DNA from: Crocinitomicaceae bacterium
GTDB taxonomy: Bacteria; Bacteroidota; Bacteroidia; Flavobacteriales_D; Sanyastnellaceae
DNA length: 40,918 nucleotides
Assembly: GCA_002720375.1 (NCBI GenBank)
Contig: PBIE01000055.1
Location: 1 to 40,918, forward strand
Direction: 5' to 3'
Shown: one piece after another, positions 1 to 8,359 of the stretch
Numbering within the stretch: the stretch's first letter is position 1
Layout of the letters: every line of letters starts with the position of its first letter
Program-made: the position numbers and the translations under genes
The notes under the pieces: model-generated
What the model was told of the DNA's origin: nothing
What the model saw: the letters and a program-made list of their open reading frames with translations, nothing else
The model's database searches: none

Positions 1-69
1 CCTGCTGCAGAGGAAGCACCTGCTGCAGAGGAAGCACCTGCTGCAGAGGAAGCACCTGCTGCAGAGGAG
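1..69 (+). repeat. 18-bp in-frame tandem repeat (cctgctgcagaggaagca), three exact copies plus a partial fourth
   Basis: Direct reading of bases 1-69; encodes PAAEEA units; may continue upstream of the window. Confidence 0.95.
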
Positions 70-93
70 AAGTCCGACGAGAAGGAGGCCTGA
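1..93 (+). CDS. rpsB: 30S ribosomal protein S2, C-terminal end only (5' truncated by window)
   Basis: Open frame from base 1: PAAEEAPAAEEAPAAEEAPAAEEKSDEKEA*, immediately upstream of tsf, where rpsB normally lies. Identity inferred from synteny plus the Bacteroidota-type acidic low-complexity tail; the core domain is outside the window. Confidence 0.75.
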   Translation, partial: PAAEEAPAAEEAPAAEEAPAAEEKSDEKEA

Positions 94-167
94 TACCCCT
101 CAAGCAACGAATTCAAAATTGTGCGCAATGAGACGCGCACGCCCTGAACCCCATACATCCCAGAATC

Positions 168-995
168 ATGAGCATTACCGCTGCCGATGTCAACAAGCTC
201 CGCAAGCAGACTGGAGCCGGCATGATGGATTGCAAGAAGGCCCTCGTTGAAGCCGAAGGCGACTTCGAAAAGGCCATCGAAATCCTTCGAAAGAAGGGTC
301 AAAAAATCGCTGCCAAGCGCGGTGACAATGAAATTGGTGAAGGTGCTGTCCTCTCCTCAACGAACGAGACAGGTAACCGCGGCTGCATTATTTCTCTCAA
401 TTGCGAGACTGATTTCGTGGCCAAGAATGAGGATTACGTCTCGTTCGCCCAGAGCATCCTCGACATAGCAGTGTCGGAGGCTCCAGCAGACAAGGACGCC
501 CTATTGGCGTGTGCCCACCCTGCAGGTGTAACCATTGGGGAGGAGATCACCAACCAGATGGGCCGTCTCGGCGAGAGAATCGAGCTGAGCCGTTATGAGC
601 AGATTTCCGGAGAAGCTGTTGTGGCATACATCCATCCGGGAAACCGCCTCAGCACCCTTGTTGCCTTCAGCGGTGGAGTTGATGCTCAAGTCGGAAAGGA
701 TGTAGCCATGCAGGCCGCGGCCATGTCTCCAATCGCCTTGGACGAGAGCAGCATTGATCAGTCTGCTATTGACAAAGAGTTGGAGATTGGAAAGGAACTT
801 GCCATCAAAGAGGGAAAGCCAGAGGAAATGGCAGCCAATATTGCCAAGGGACGACTCAAGAAGTGGTTCAAGGAGGTGACATTGGTTCACCAAGCTTTCA
901 TCAAGAACAATAAGCAAAGCGTAGCGGATTACGTAAAGGAAGCTGCGGGCAGTGACTGTGCCATTACGGGTTTCAGTCGAGTGAGCTTGGACTGA
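168..995 (+). CDS. tsf: Elongation factor Ts
   Basis: MSITAADVNKLRKQTGAGMMDCKKALVEAEGDFEKAIEILRKKG is the canonical EF-Ts N-terminus. Confidence 0.98.
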   Translation: MSITAADVNKLRKQTGAGMMDCKKALVEAEGDFEKAIEILRKKGQKIAAKRGDNEIGEGAVLSSTNETGNRGCIISLNCETDFVAKNEDYVSFAQSILDIAVSEAPADKDALLACAHPAGVTIGEEITNQMGRLGERIELSRYEQISGEAVVAYIHPGNRLSTLVAFSGGVDAQVGKDVAMQAAAMSPIALDESSIDQSAIDKELEIGKELAIKEGKPEEMAANIAKGRLKKWFKEVTLVHQAFIKNNKQSVADYVKEAAGSDCAITGFSRVSLD

Positions 996-1018
996 TTGCT
1001 TGGTTTGTTAACCATTCG

Positions 1019-1052
1019 AAAACGGGTTCTCGAAAGGGGACCCGTTTTTCTT
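1019..1052 (+). terminator. Rho-independent-type terminator between tsf and pyrH
   Basis: AAAACGGGTTCTC-GAAA-GGGGACCCGTTTT: about 13-bp stem (with G.U pairs) capped by a GAAA tetraloop, followed by a T-rich stretch (TTCTTTG). Confidence 0.8.
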
Positions 1053-1090
1053 TGTGATGGGGCGTGGATTGGTCGCATCTTGCTGCTCCG

Positions 1091-1798
1091 ATGAAGTACC
1101 GGCGCGTCCTTTTGAAACTGAGTGGTGAGGCCCTGATGGGCAAAAAGCAATTCGGAATTGATAATCAACAACTTGCGCTCTACGCCAATGAGGTAGAGGC
1201 GATGGTCAATGCTGGCGTACAATGCGCCATTGTCATTGGCGGAGGAAATATCTTTCGAGGTGTTCAGGCTGCTGAAGGCGGCATGGAGCGAACGCAAGGA
1301 GACTATATGGGGATGTTGGCGACCATGATCAATGCCATGGCCCTTCAAAGTGCCTTGGAGCACATTGGCGTGGATACGCGTCTTCAGAGTGCCATTGAGA
1401 TGAAGGCGATTGCGGAGCCTGTCATTCGCCGCCGTGCGATGCGTCATTTGGAAAAGGGGAGGGTTGTCATTTTCGGGGCAGGGACGGGCAATCCATTTTT
1501 TACCACAGATAGTGCTGCATCGTTGCGAGCGATCGAGATTGAGGCGGATGTGATTCTGAAGGGCACCCGTGTGGACGGTATTTATTCAGCAGATCCGGAA
1601 AAAGAGCCGGATGCTGAGCGTTTCAGTAGCCTGTCTTTTGATGAAGTCTTCCGTCGGGGCTTAAAGGTCATGGATATGACCGCGTTTACCCTGTGCAACG
1701 AGAACAAATTGCCCATCATCGTATTCGATATCAACCAGGCTGGAAACCTCCTGCGCATTGTAGAGGGGGAAAAGGTTGGAACCATTGTGACCGTTTGA
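1091..1798 (+). CDS. pyrH: UMP kinase (uridylate kinase)
   Basis: [17 protein letters not shown]...[10 protein letters not shown]...[13 protein letters not shown] motifs; start set at internal Met (1091) rather than ORF start 1064. Confidence 0.97.
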   Translation: MKYRRVLLKLSGEALMGKKQFGIDNQQLALYANEVEAMVNAGVQCAIVIGGGNIFRGVQAAEGGMERTQGDYMGMLATMINAMALQSALEHIGVDTRLQSAIEMKAIAEPVIRRRAMRHLEKGRVVIFGAGTGNPFFTTDSAASLRAIEIEADVILKGTRVDGIYSADPEKEPDAERFSSLSFDEVFRRGLKVMDMTAFTLCNENKLPIIVFDINQAGNLLRIVEGEKVGTIVTV

Positions 1799-1801
1799 CC
1801 C

Positions 1802-2365
1802 ATGAGTGAAATGATTGAACTCGCCTATGAATCGGCGAAAGAGGATATGCAAAAGGCCATGGACCGGCTTGATAAGGAACTGAGTAAGATTCGCGCAGGA
1901 AAGGCTCATCCGAGCATGTTGGACAGCGTGAAGGTGGATTATTACGGGGCGTTGACGCCGTTGAATCAGGTGGGTAACGTATCCACAACTGATCCCCGTA
2001 CGCTGACAGTACAGGCTTATGAGAAGGCAATGCTGGACCCTATTGCTTCAGCGATCATCAACGCCAACTTGGGGCTGAATCCAATGAACAACGGTGAGGT
2101 TCTTATCATTTCTGTGCCGGCATTGACTGAGGAGCGTCGGAGGGATTTGGCCAAGCAGGCAAAGGCCGTTGGAGAGAATGCCAAGGTTTCTATTCGCAAT
2201 GCCAGAAAGGACGCGAATGACGCGGTGAAAGCATCAAAAGACGATGGCGCAAGTGAAGATGCCATTAAGGCTGGAGAGGCCAACATTCAGACGCTGACCA
2301 ACGATTTTAGTAAACATGTGGATGACCGAATTTCTGCGAAGGAGTCCGATATCATGACTGTTTGA
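1802..2365 (+). CDS. frr: Ribosome recycling factor
   Basis: KAMDRLDKELSKIRAGKAHPSMLDSVKVDYYG...TPLNQVGNVSTTDPRTL; synteny pyrH-frr. Confidence 0.97.
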   Translation: MSEMIELAYESAKEDMQKAMDRLDKELSKIRAGKAHPSMLDSVKVDYYGALTPLNQVGNVSTTDPRTLTVQAYEKAMLDPIASAIINANLGLNPMNNGEVLIISVPALTEERRRDLAKQAKAVGENAKVSIRNARKDANDAVKASKDDGASEDAIKAGEANIQTLTNDFSKHVDDRISAKESDIMTV

Positions 2366-3551
2366 TGCGCTCGGTTGCTGCCGCGCGTGCCGCGCGGTCC
2401 AGCTCAAAGAGTTGATTTAAGCCGGGGTTACCAATCGGTGAAACCGAATTGAGTGTGTACTCGAGCACGTCGCTCATTTCGAGGAAAGCCAATTCGTCTC
2501 GCAGGAAAGCGGCCACGGCCATTTCATTTGCTGCGTTCAATACGCAAGGTGCGCTGCCACCGGCGTCCAGCGCGTCATAAGCCAGTTGAAGGTTGCGGAA
2601 GGTGGACTTATCTGGCTCTTCGAAGGTGAGGTTAGGGTACGCGGCAAAATGAAAACGAGGGAAGTCGTTCTTCATTCGCGCAGGATATCCCAAGGCGTAT
2701 TGAATTGGCAGCTTCATATCAGGTAGGCCCAACTGAGCTTTGATGCTGCCGTCCTCGAATTGAACGCAGCTGTGGACGATGCTTTGCGGGTGGACAATGA
2801 CGTCGATGTCCGAGGCCTTCACGTCGAAAAGCCAGCGTGCTTCAATTACCTCAAGGCCTTTGTTCATGAGGGATGCCGAGTCGATGGTGATTTTGGCACC
2901 CATGTCCCAATTTGGGTGCTTCAATGCTTGGGCTTTGGTGACGCCTGCGAGGCTGATTCGATCTCGGCCGCGGAAGGGCCCTCCGGAAGCCGTCAGAATG
3001 AGCTTTTCGATAGGGTTGTGCTTTTCACCTGCCAAACATTGGAAAATGGCACTGTGTTCGCTGTCCACAGGGAGGATGTCTACGCCCTTTTCTCGGGCTG
3101 CACGCATTACAATTTCTCCGGCGACAACAAGGGTTTCCTTGTTGGCGAGAGCGATGTGTTTGCCGGCTGCGATGGCGTTCATTGTGGGCTGAAGTCCGGC
3201 GAAGCCCACCAAGGCAGTGAGGACGATATCAACCCCTTCGGTTTCTACGAGCTGGGCGATGGCGTCTGGCCCTGAGTAAGCTTTGATGTTGTGTTCCCAA
3301 AGTGCGTCCCTGACCTTTTGGCTTTGGCTTTGGTCTGCGATGGCCACGGCATTGGGCTTGAACTCTATGGCTTGTTGAATCAAAAGGTCCGCATTGCGGC
3401 CTGCGGTGAGCACTTCGATGCGAAACCGGTTGGGGTGGGCGCGAACGACGTCGAGCGCTTGGGTGCCAATGGATCCTGTAGAGCCGAGTATTGCGATGCC
3501 GCGGCCTTGTCCAGGGTCAAATGTTTCGCTGAAGGGAACCTTTTCAATCAC
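2352..3551 (-). CDS. dxr: 1-deoxy-D-xylulose 5-phosphate reductoisomerase
   Basis: GIAILGSTGSIGTQALDVV, ANKETLVVAGE, DSEHSAIFQCL, GMNEAAN-like NAANEMAVAAFL motifs. Confidence 0.97.
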   Translation of the reverse strand: MIEKVPFSETFDPGQGRGIAILGSTGSIGTQALDVVRAHPNRFRIEVLTAGRNADLLIQQAIEFKPNAVAIADQSQSQKVRDALWEHNIKAYSGPDAIAQLVETEGVDIVLTALVGFAGLQPTMNAIAAGKHIALANKETLVVAGEIVMRAAREKGVDILPVDSEHSAIFQCLAGEKHNPIEKLILTASGGPFRGRDRISLAGVTKAQALKHPNWDMGAKITIDSASLMNKGLEVIEARWLFDVKASDIDVIVHPQSIVHSCVQFEDGSIKAQLGLPDMKLPIQYALGYPARMKNDFPRFHFAAYPNLTFEEPDKSTFRNLQLAYDALDAGGSAPCVLNAANEMAVAAFLRDELAFLEMSDVLEYTLNSVSPIGNPGLNQLFELDRAARAAATERIKQS

Positions 3552-3859
3552 AGGAATCCAAGTTCAAGTTTGGCCTCTTCGCTCATCATGTCCTGCGTCC
3601 AAGTGGGCTCAAACACGACTTCTACGTCGGCGTCGACCACGCCTTCCATGGAGGCCACTTTTTCTTTGACATCGTTTGGAAGGCTCTCTGCAACGGGACA
3701 GTTGGGGGAAGTAAGGGTCATTTGGACATCGACCTTTTGGCCGCCGTCAACTTCTGTGAATTTGACCTCGTATATAAGACCGAGTTCGTAGATGTCTACG
3801 GGGATTTCGGGGTCGAAAATGGTCTTGAGGACCGTGATGACATCTTGCTGACTGGGCAT
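3548..3859 (-). CDS. SUF-associated DUF59 / MIP18-like (SufT/PaaD family) protein
   Basis: TIFDPEIPVDIYELGLIYEV...MTLTSPNCPVAESLP; located in the suf operon. Confidence 0.92.
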   Translation of the reverse strand: MPSQQDVITVLKTIFDPEIPVDIYELGLIYEVKFTEVDGGQKVDVQMTLTSPNCPVAESLPNDVKEKVASMEGVVDADVEVVFEPTWTQDMMSEEAKLELGFL

Positions 3860-3868
3860 GGGCGGAAG

Positions 3869-4303
3869 TTAGCTTCTGCGTGCGGCCAAAGCGGCGGCAT
3901 ACAGCTTCATCTGTTTGACCATACTGGCCAAACCATTGGAGCCGGTGGGAGACAAGTGTTGATGGAGGCCAATGGTGTCCAGGAATTGAAGATCGGCATC
4001 TGCGATTGCTTGTGCTTCTGCGCCCGAGAGGACGCGAACCATGAGGCCCACTAAGCCTTTGGTGATGATGGCGTCGCTGTCTGCGGTGAAGGTGACTGTG
4101 CCGTCGTGTTGCTCGTCGGCCGCAAGCCAGACGCGGGATTGGCACCCTTTAATCAGGTGTTCATCCGTTTTTTTTCCTGAATCAATTTCGGGGACGTCTT
4201 TTCCGAGTTCGATGAGGTGCTCGTATTTGTCCATCCAGTCATCGAAAAGAGAGAACTCTTCGATGACTTCACTTTGACGGGAGGCAATCAGGTCTGCGGA
4301 CAT
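3869..4303 (-). CDS. sufE: SufE-family cysteine desulfurase accessory protein
   Basis: DWMDKYEHLIELGKDVP...HLIKGCQSRVWLAA with the conserved Cys; adjacent to sufS. Confidence 0.95.
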   Translation of the reverse strand: MSADLIASRQSEVIEEFSLFDDWMDKYEHLIELGKDVPEIDSGKKTDEHLIKGCQSRVWLAADEQHDGTVTFTADSDAIITKGLVGLMVRVLSGAEAQAIADADLQFLDTIGLHQHLSPTGSNGLASMVKQMKLYAAALAARRS

Positions 4304-4306
4304 GAT

Positions 4307-5539
4307 TTAGTTAAGCATGTTTATGGCGCGCTCCAAGGCGATCACTGCACGGTCTATTTCTTCTCGTGTGGTATAAGCGGCAAAAGACATGCGGAGCGTT
4401 CCTGAGGACAGCCCCATATGGGCCATGAGCGGCTCTGTGCAGTGGTGACCGGTGCGCACCGCGATGCCTTGACCATCTAGCAGGGTGCCCAGGTCGTAGG
4501 GATGGTGTCCATCGACGACCATAGAGACCACCCCCACTTTTTGGTTTGCTGTGCCGATGACCTTGAGGTTGGGTATGGTCTCCAATGCTGATTGGGCATG
4601 ATGGACCAGTTCGGTCTCGTGGTGGTGAATCGATTCGAGGCCGATGCCGTTCATCCAGTCTAAGGCGACCCCAAATGCAATGCCCCCTGAAATGTGAGGT
4701 GTTCCCGCTTCGAACTTGTGCGGGATTTCATTGTAGGTCGTGCCTTCAAATGAGACACTGTGAATCATTTCTCCGCCGCCTCGCCACGGGGGCATGGCAT
4801 TGAGAAGTGCTTTCCGACCCCAAAGGAAACCAACGCCGGTAGGGCCATAGGCTTTGTGTCCGGTGGCGACATAAAAGTCGCATCCGATGGTTTGCATGTT
4901 AATGGCTAGGTGTGGCAGTGCTTGTGAGCCGTCTACAACAGTGATTGCGCCTGCGGCTTTGGCGGCCCTGCAGACGGCCTCTACTGGGTTGATGGTGCCG
5001 AGTGTGTTGGAGGCGTGTACCACTCCTACAAGCTTTGGTTCGTGCTGTCGAAGTGCTTGGTCGAGGTCATCCAAGTCAAGGGTTCCGTCCGGATGAACAG
5101 CGATAGGGATCAGGCGGGCCCTTTTTTCTTCGCACAACATTTGCCACGGAACGATGTTGGCGTGGTGTTCCATCTGTGTGACCAGGATGGTGTCACCCTC
5201 TGCGATGTTGGTCCTTCCCCAAGATTGGGCAACCAAGTTGATGGCATCGGTGGAGCCTGCCGTGAAGATGACCTCATCGGTGGTGTATGCACCGATGTGG
5301 TTGGCGATTTTTTGGCGTGTGCTTTCGTAGGCTTCGGTCGCGAGTTGTGCCAAGTGGTGCGCTCCCCGGTGGATGTTTGCGTGGTAATTGGACAGGTATT
5401 CGCGCTGCGCCTCAATGACAGCCAAGGGCTTTTGTGCACTGGCAGCATTGTCCAAATAAACCAAGGGCTTTCCATGTACCGTCCGGCTCAGGATTGGAAA
5501 GTCGCGTCGGATGCGTTCTGGAAGAGAACTGTGCGTCAT
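4307..5539 (-). CDS. sufS: Cysteine desulfurase SufS (start taken at MTHSSLPERI)
   Basis: YLDNAASAQKP, NIHRGAHHLA, ATGHKAYGPTGVGFLWG, RTGHHCTEPLM motifs. Confidence 0.97.
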   Translation of the reverse strand: MTHSSLPERIRRDFPILSRTVHGKPLVYLDNAASAQKPLAVIEAQREYLSNYHANIHRGAHHLAQLATEAYESTRQKIANHIGAYTTDEVIFTAGSTDAINLVAQSWGRTNIAEGDTILVTQMEHHANIVPWQMLCEEKRARLIPIAVHPDGTLDLDDLDQALRQHEPKLVGVVHASNTLGTINPVEAVCRAAKAAGAITVVDGSQALPHLAINMQTIGCDFYVATGHKAYGPTGVGFLWGRKALLNAMPPWRGGGEMIHSVSFEGTTYNEIPHKFEAGTPHISGGIAFGVALDWMNGIGLESIHHHETELVHHAQSALETIPNLKVIGTANQKVGVVSMVVDGHHPYDLGTLLDGQGIAVRTGHHCTEPLMAHMGLSSGTLRMSFAAYTTREEIDRAVIALERAINMLN

Positions 5540-5571
5540 TGTTATCGGAAACCGCTTCGCTAAGTAAAGGT

Positions 5572-6315
5572 TCAGTTTTCTCTGTCCCACGTGAAGTGAA
5601 GGAGGAATTCTCGATTGCCGCTTCCACCTTCAATTGGGGAGTCGATGGGAGGGCTACAGACTAGACCAGATTGTTCTGCTTGATTGATGCAATGCGCGAG
5701 CGCCTTTTGTCGAGCGGCTGGGTTGCGAACGACCCCCTTTCGGCTAAGGTTTTGAGGCCCAACCTCAAATTGAGGTTTGACCAAGGCGATTCCCCAGCCT
5801 TTTGGTTGCGTCCACTGCGGCAATCGATGCCAAACGTGGTCTAAGGAGATGAAAGACAAATCCATCACCACCACAGTGGGTGGAGGCTTGAGGGCTTTTC
5901 CGTCGAGGTCTTTCAAGTGGGTTTGTTGTAAATCAGCCACCCGATCATCTCTGCTGAGTGTGTGTGCAAGTTGCCCAGTGCCCACGTCGACGGCGTGCAC
6001 GAATCTGGCCCCCCTCGAAAGGCAAACTTCTGTGAACCCTCCGGTTGAAGCCCCTAAATCGAGGATGACTTGGTCTTCCATACAAGGTGCGAAGTGATCG
6101 AGAGCTGCGATGAGTTTGAGTGCGCCGCGGGAGACCCAAGGAAAGTCTTCTTCCAGCATTTTGAGCTTGGCCTCAGGTGACACTTTTTTGCCGGGCTTTC
6201 GAACCTCGATGTCATCTACTAGGACGCCGTGGTCTGCGATGATTCGTTCTGCGCGGTGTCTGCTTGGCACCAAGCCCCGGTCCACGAGCAATCGATCGAG
6301 CCTCACAGGGTCCAT
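5572..6315 (-). CDS. tlyA: TlyA-family rRNA (cytidine-2'-O)-methyltransferase
   Basis: S4-like N-terminus MDPVRLDRLLVDRGLVPSRHRAERIIADHGVLVDD then VILDLGASTGGFTEVCLSRGA and VVMDLSFISL. Confidence 0.93.
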   Translation of the reverse strand: MDPVRLDRLLVDRGLVPSRHRAERIIADHGVLVDDIEVRKPGKKVSPEAKLKMLEEDFPWVSRGALKLIAALDHFAPCMEDQVILDLGASTGGFTEVCLSRGARFVHAVDVGTGQLAHTLSRDDRVADLQQTHLKDLDGKALKPPPTVVVMDLSFISLDHVWHRLPQWTQPKGWGIALVKPQFEVGPQNLSRKGVVRNPAARQKALAHCINQAEQSGLVCSPPIDSPIEGGSGNREFLLHFTWDREN

Positions 6316-7595
6316 CAGTTCCAACCAAGGCGTTCGGCGTATACCGATTCTAAGTGCTTTTGGATTTCTGGGCGGAAGCCATCGAGAACTTCAGCCAAGA
6401 AGGCTCTAACGAGGAGGTTGCGGGCGGCTGTTTCTGTCAATCCCCGCGAGCGCAAATAGAACAAGGCTTCATCGTCAAACTGTCCTGTGGTGCATCCGTG
6501 GCTGCAACGTACGTCGTCAGCGTAAATTTCAAGCTCTGGCTTAGAGTTTACAGTTGCCCTTTCGCCAAGGATGAGGTTGGCGTTGCTTTGGTATGCTTCG
6601 ATGCGCTGTGCATCGGGGTGAACCATGATTTTGCCGTTGAACACAGCAGTGGCAGAACCGGAGGCTAGGCCTTTGTAGAGTTCGTCGGATTTGCCGTCTG
6701 GTTTGGCGTGGTCAATGCGGGTGTGGTGGTCGACAAACTGCCGACCGTTGGGGAGATAGCACCCGTGAAATGTGCTGTCTCCGTGTTGGCCATTCTGTTG
6801 GATGTGCAGGTCATTACGAAGCCAATGTGAACGGGCCGTGGCGGTTCTGACTTCGAGATGGCTGGAGGCTGCTTGTCGGAACTGATGGTGGCCAATGTGG
6901 TGGGCCTCACCTTGTTCGTCTTGAACGATTTCCATTGTCAGGTGCGCACGTTCTCCGATTTCGGCGGTGATAGCCGCATTGACCAATCCTGTTGCATCGT
7001 GATCGCATGTGGTCCAGAGGATCACTTGTGCTTTGGATTCTTGGCCCAGAATGACAAGGTGCTGGGGCTGGGCGACTGTGGTGCCCCCTGTCATGTGGTG
7101 GTGCAAGAGAATGGGACGCTCCACAGTGACATGGTCGTCCAAGAAAATGGCGCCACCATCTTGGGGGGCGGAGGCTTGAAGCGCCGCAAACCATTCGTCC
7201 TCTGCAAAGTGGTCGGATTCGAGTGTCTGGACCTTTTCGGGACATTGCGCCAAAGCGGAGGACAACGGGCCAATGAACATGCCCTGCCGGGTAAGGGCAT
7301 TGCCACTTTGAAGGCGACCGTTGACGAATGTGAGACGATGGGCGTCGAACCCAGGTAAAACCTCAGGGGCTGGAGCAGGTTGGTCGTTCGCGCGGTGAAA
7401 GTTCAATTTCTGCAGTCGGCCTGTGCGGGTATACTTCCAGCGTTCGTCGCGAGTGGTTGGGTACGGGATACTTGCTAGGGCGGCTTTTGCTGCGGCTTGG
7501 CGTTTTGGTGCGACGTCGAGATGACCAGATTGTCGAACGGTTTTTAAGACCCGTTCCGCCATGGCATCAGATGGGGTTAGGGTCGTTTCGGTCAT
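6315..7595 (-). CDS. sufD: Fe-S cluster assembly protein SufD
   Basis: SufBD-core signatures NSKPELEIYADDVRCSHGCTTGQFDDEALFYLRSRGL. Confidence 0.96.
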   Translation of the reverse strand: MTETTLTPSDAMAERVLKTVRQSGHLDVAPKRQAAAKAALASIPYPTTRDERWKYTRTGRLQKLNFHRANDQPAPAPEVLPGFDAHRLTFVNGRLQSGNALTRQGMFIGPLSSALAQCPEKVQTLESDHFAEDEWFAALQASAPQDGGAIFLDDHVTVERPILLHHHMTGGTTVAQPQHLVILGQESKAQVILWTTCDHDATGLVNAAITAEIGERAHLTMEIVQDEQGEAHHIGHHQFRQAASSHLEVRTATARSHWLRNDLHIQQNGQHGDSTFHGCYLPNGRQFVDHHTRIDHAKPDGKSDELYKGLASGSATAVFNGKIMVHPDAQRIEAYQSNANLILGERATVNSKPELEIYADDVRCSHGCTTGQFDDEALFYLRSRGLTETAARNLLVRAFLAEVLDGFRPEIQKHLESVYAERLGWN

Positions 7596-8350
7596 GCTTT
7601 TCCGGCTTGAGGCTCTACAATCCAGTCGTAGCCTTTTTCCTCGAGTTCGAGAGCGAGCTCTTTTCCTCCACTGTGGACGATTTGACCATTGGCAAGGACG
7701 TGAACATGGTCGGGCACGATGTGATCAAGCAGGCGTTGGTAGTGTGTGATGACCAGAAAGCTGCGGTTCGCGTCTCGCATTGCGTTCACCCCTTCTGACA
7801 CGATGCGAAGGGCGTCGATGTCCAAGCCACTATCGGTTTCATCAAGGACAGCCAACTTGGGTTCAAGCATGGCCATTTGGAATATTTCATTGCGTTTTTT
7901 CTCTCCACCACTAAAGCCTTCGTTGACTGACCGGTCGCGCAACTTGCCATCCAATTCGACCAGTTGGCCGCAGGTTTTGACTTTGGCTAGAAAATCTTTT
8001 CCAGAGATGGGCTCCTCTTTGCGCTGTTCGCGAATGCTGTTGATGGCGCTTCTCAGAAAGTTAATGTTGGACACCCCTGGGATTTCTACTGGGTATTGGA
8101 ATGCAAGAAAAATGCCCGCCACGGCCCGCTCTGTTGCGTCGAGCTCGAGAAGGTCAACGCCGTCAAAAGTGATGCTGCCTTCGGTGACTTCGTATTCTTC
8201 CCTGCCGGCAAGAATGCTGGCGAGTGTGCTTTTGCCAGAACCATTGGGCCCCATGATGGCATGGACCTCACCTGCGTCGAGATTGAGGCTCAGTCCTTTG
8301 AGGATTTCCGTGTCGCCAATACGGGCGTGTAGGTTGTCGATCTTGAGCAT
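7592..8350 (-). CDS. sufC: Fe-S cluster assembly ATPase SufC
   Basis: Walker A GPNGSGKSTL, FSGGEKKRNEI, Walker B LAVLDETDSGLDIDAL. Confidence 0.98.
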   Translation of the reverse strand: MLKIDNLHARIGDTEILKGLSLNLDAGEVHAIMGPNGSGKSTLASILAGREEYEVTEGSITFDGVDLLELDATERAVAGIFLAFQYPVEIPGVSNINFLRSAINSIREQRKEEPISGKDFLAKVKTCGQLVELDGKLRDRSVNEGFSGGEKKRNEIFQMAMLEPKLAVLDETDSGLDIDALRIVSEGVNAMRDANRSFLVITHYQRLLDHIVPDHVHVLANGQIVHSGGKELALELEEKGYDWIVEPQAGKA

Positions 8351-8359
8351 GGTGGGTAA

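Noticed and set aside
2760-3275. 171-aa plus-strand ORF antisense to dxr
   Set aside because: Within conserved dxr catalytic sequence; no family resemblance.
5015-5563. 182-aa plus-strand ORF antisense to sufS
   Set aside because: Shadow of sufS; no independent start context or domain.
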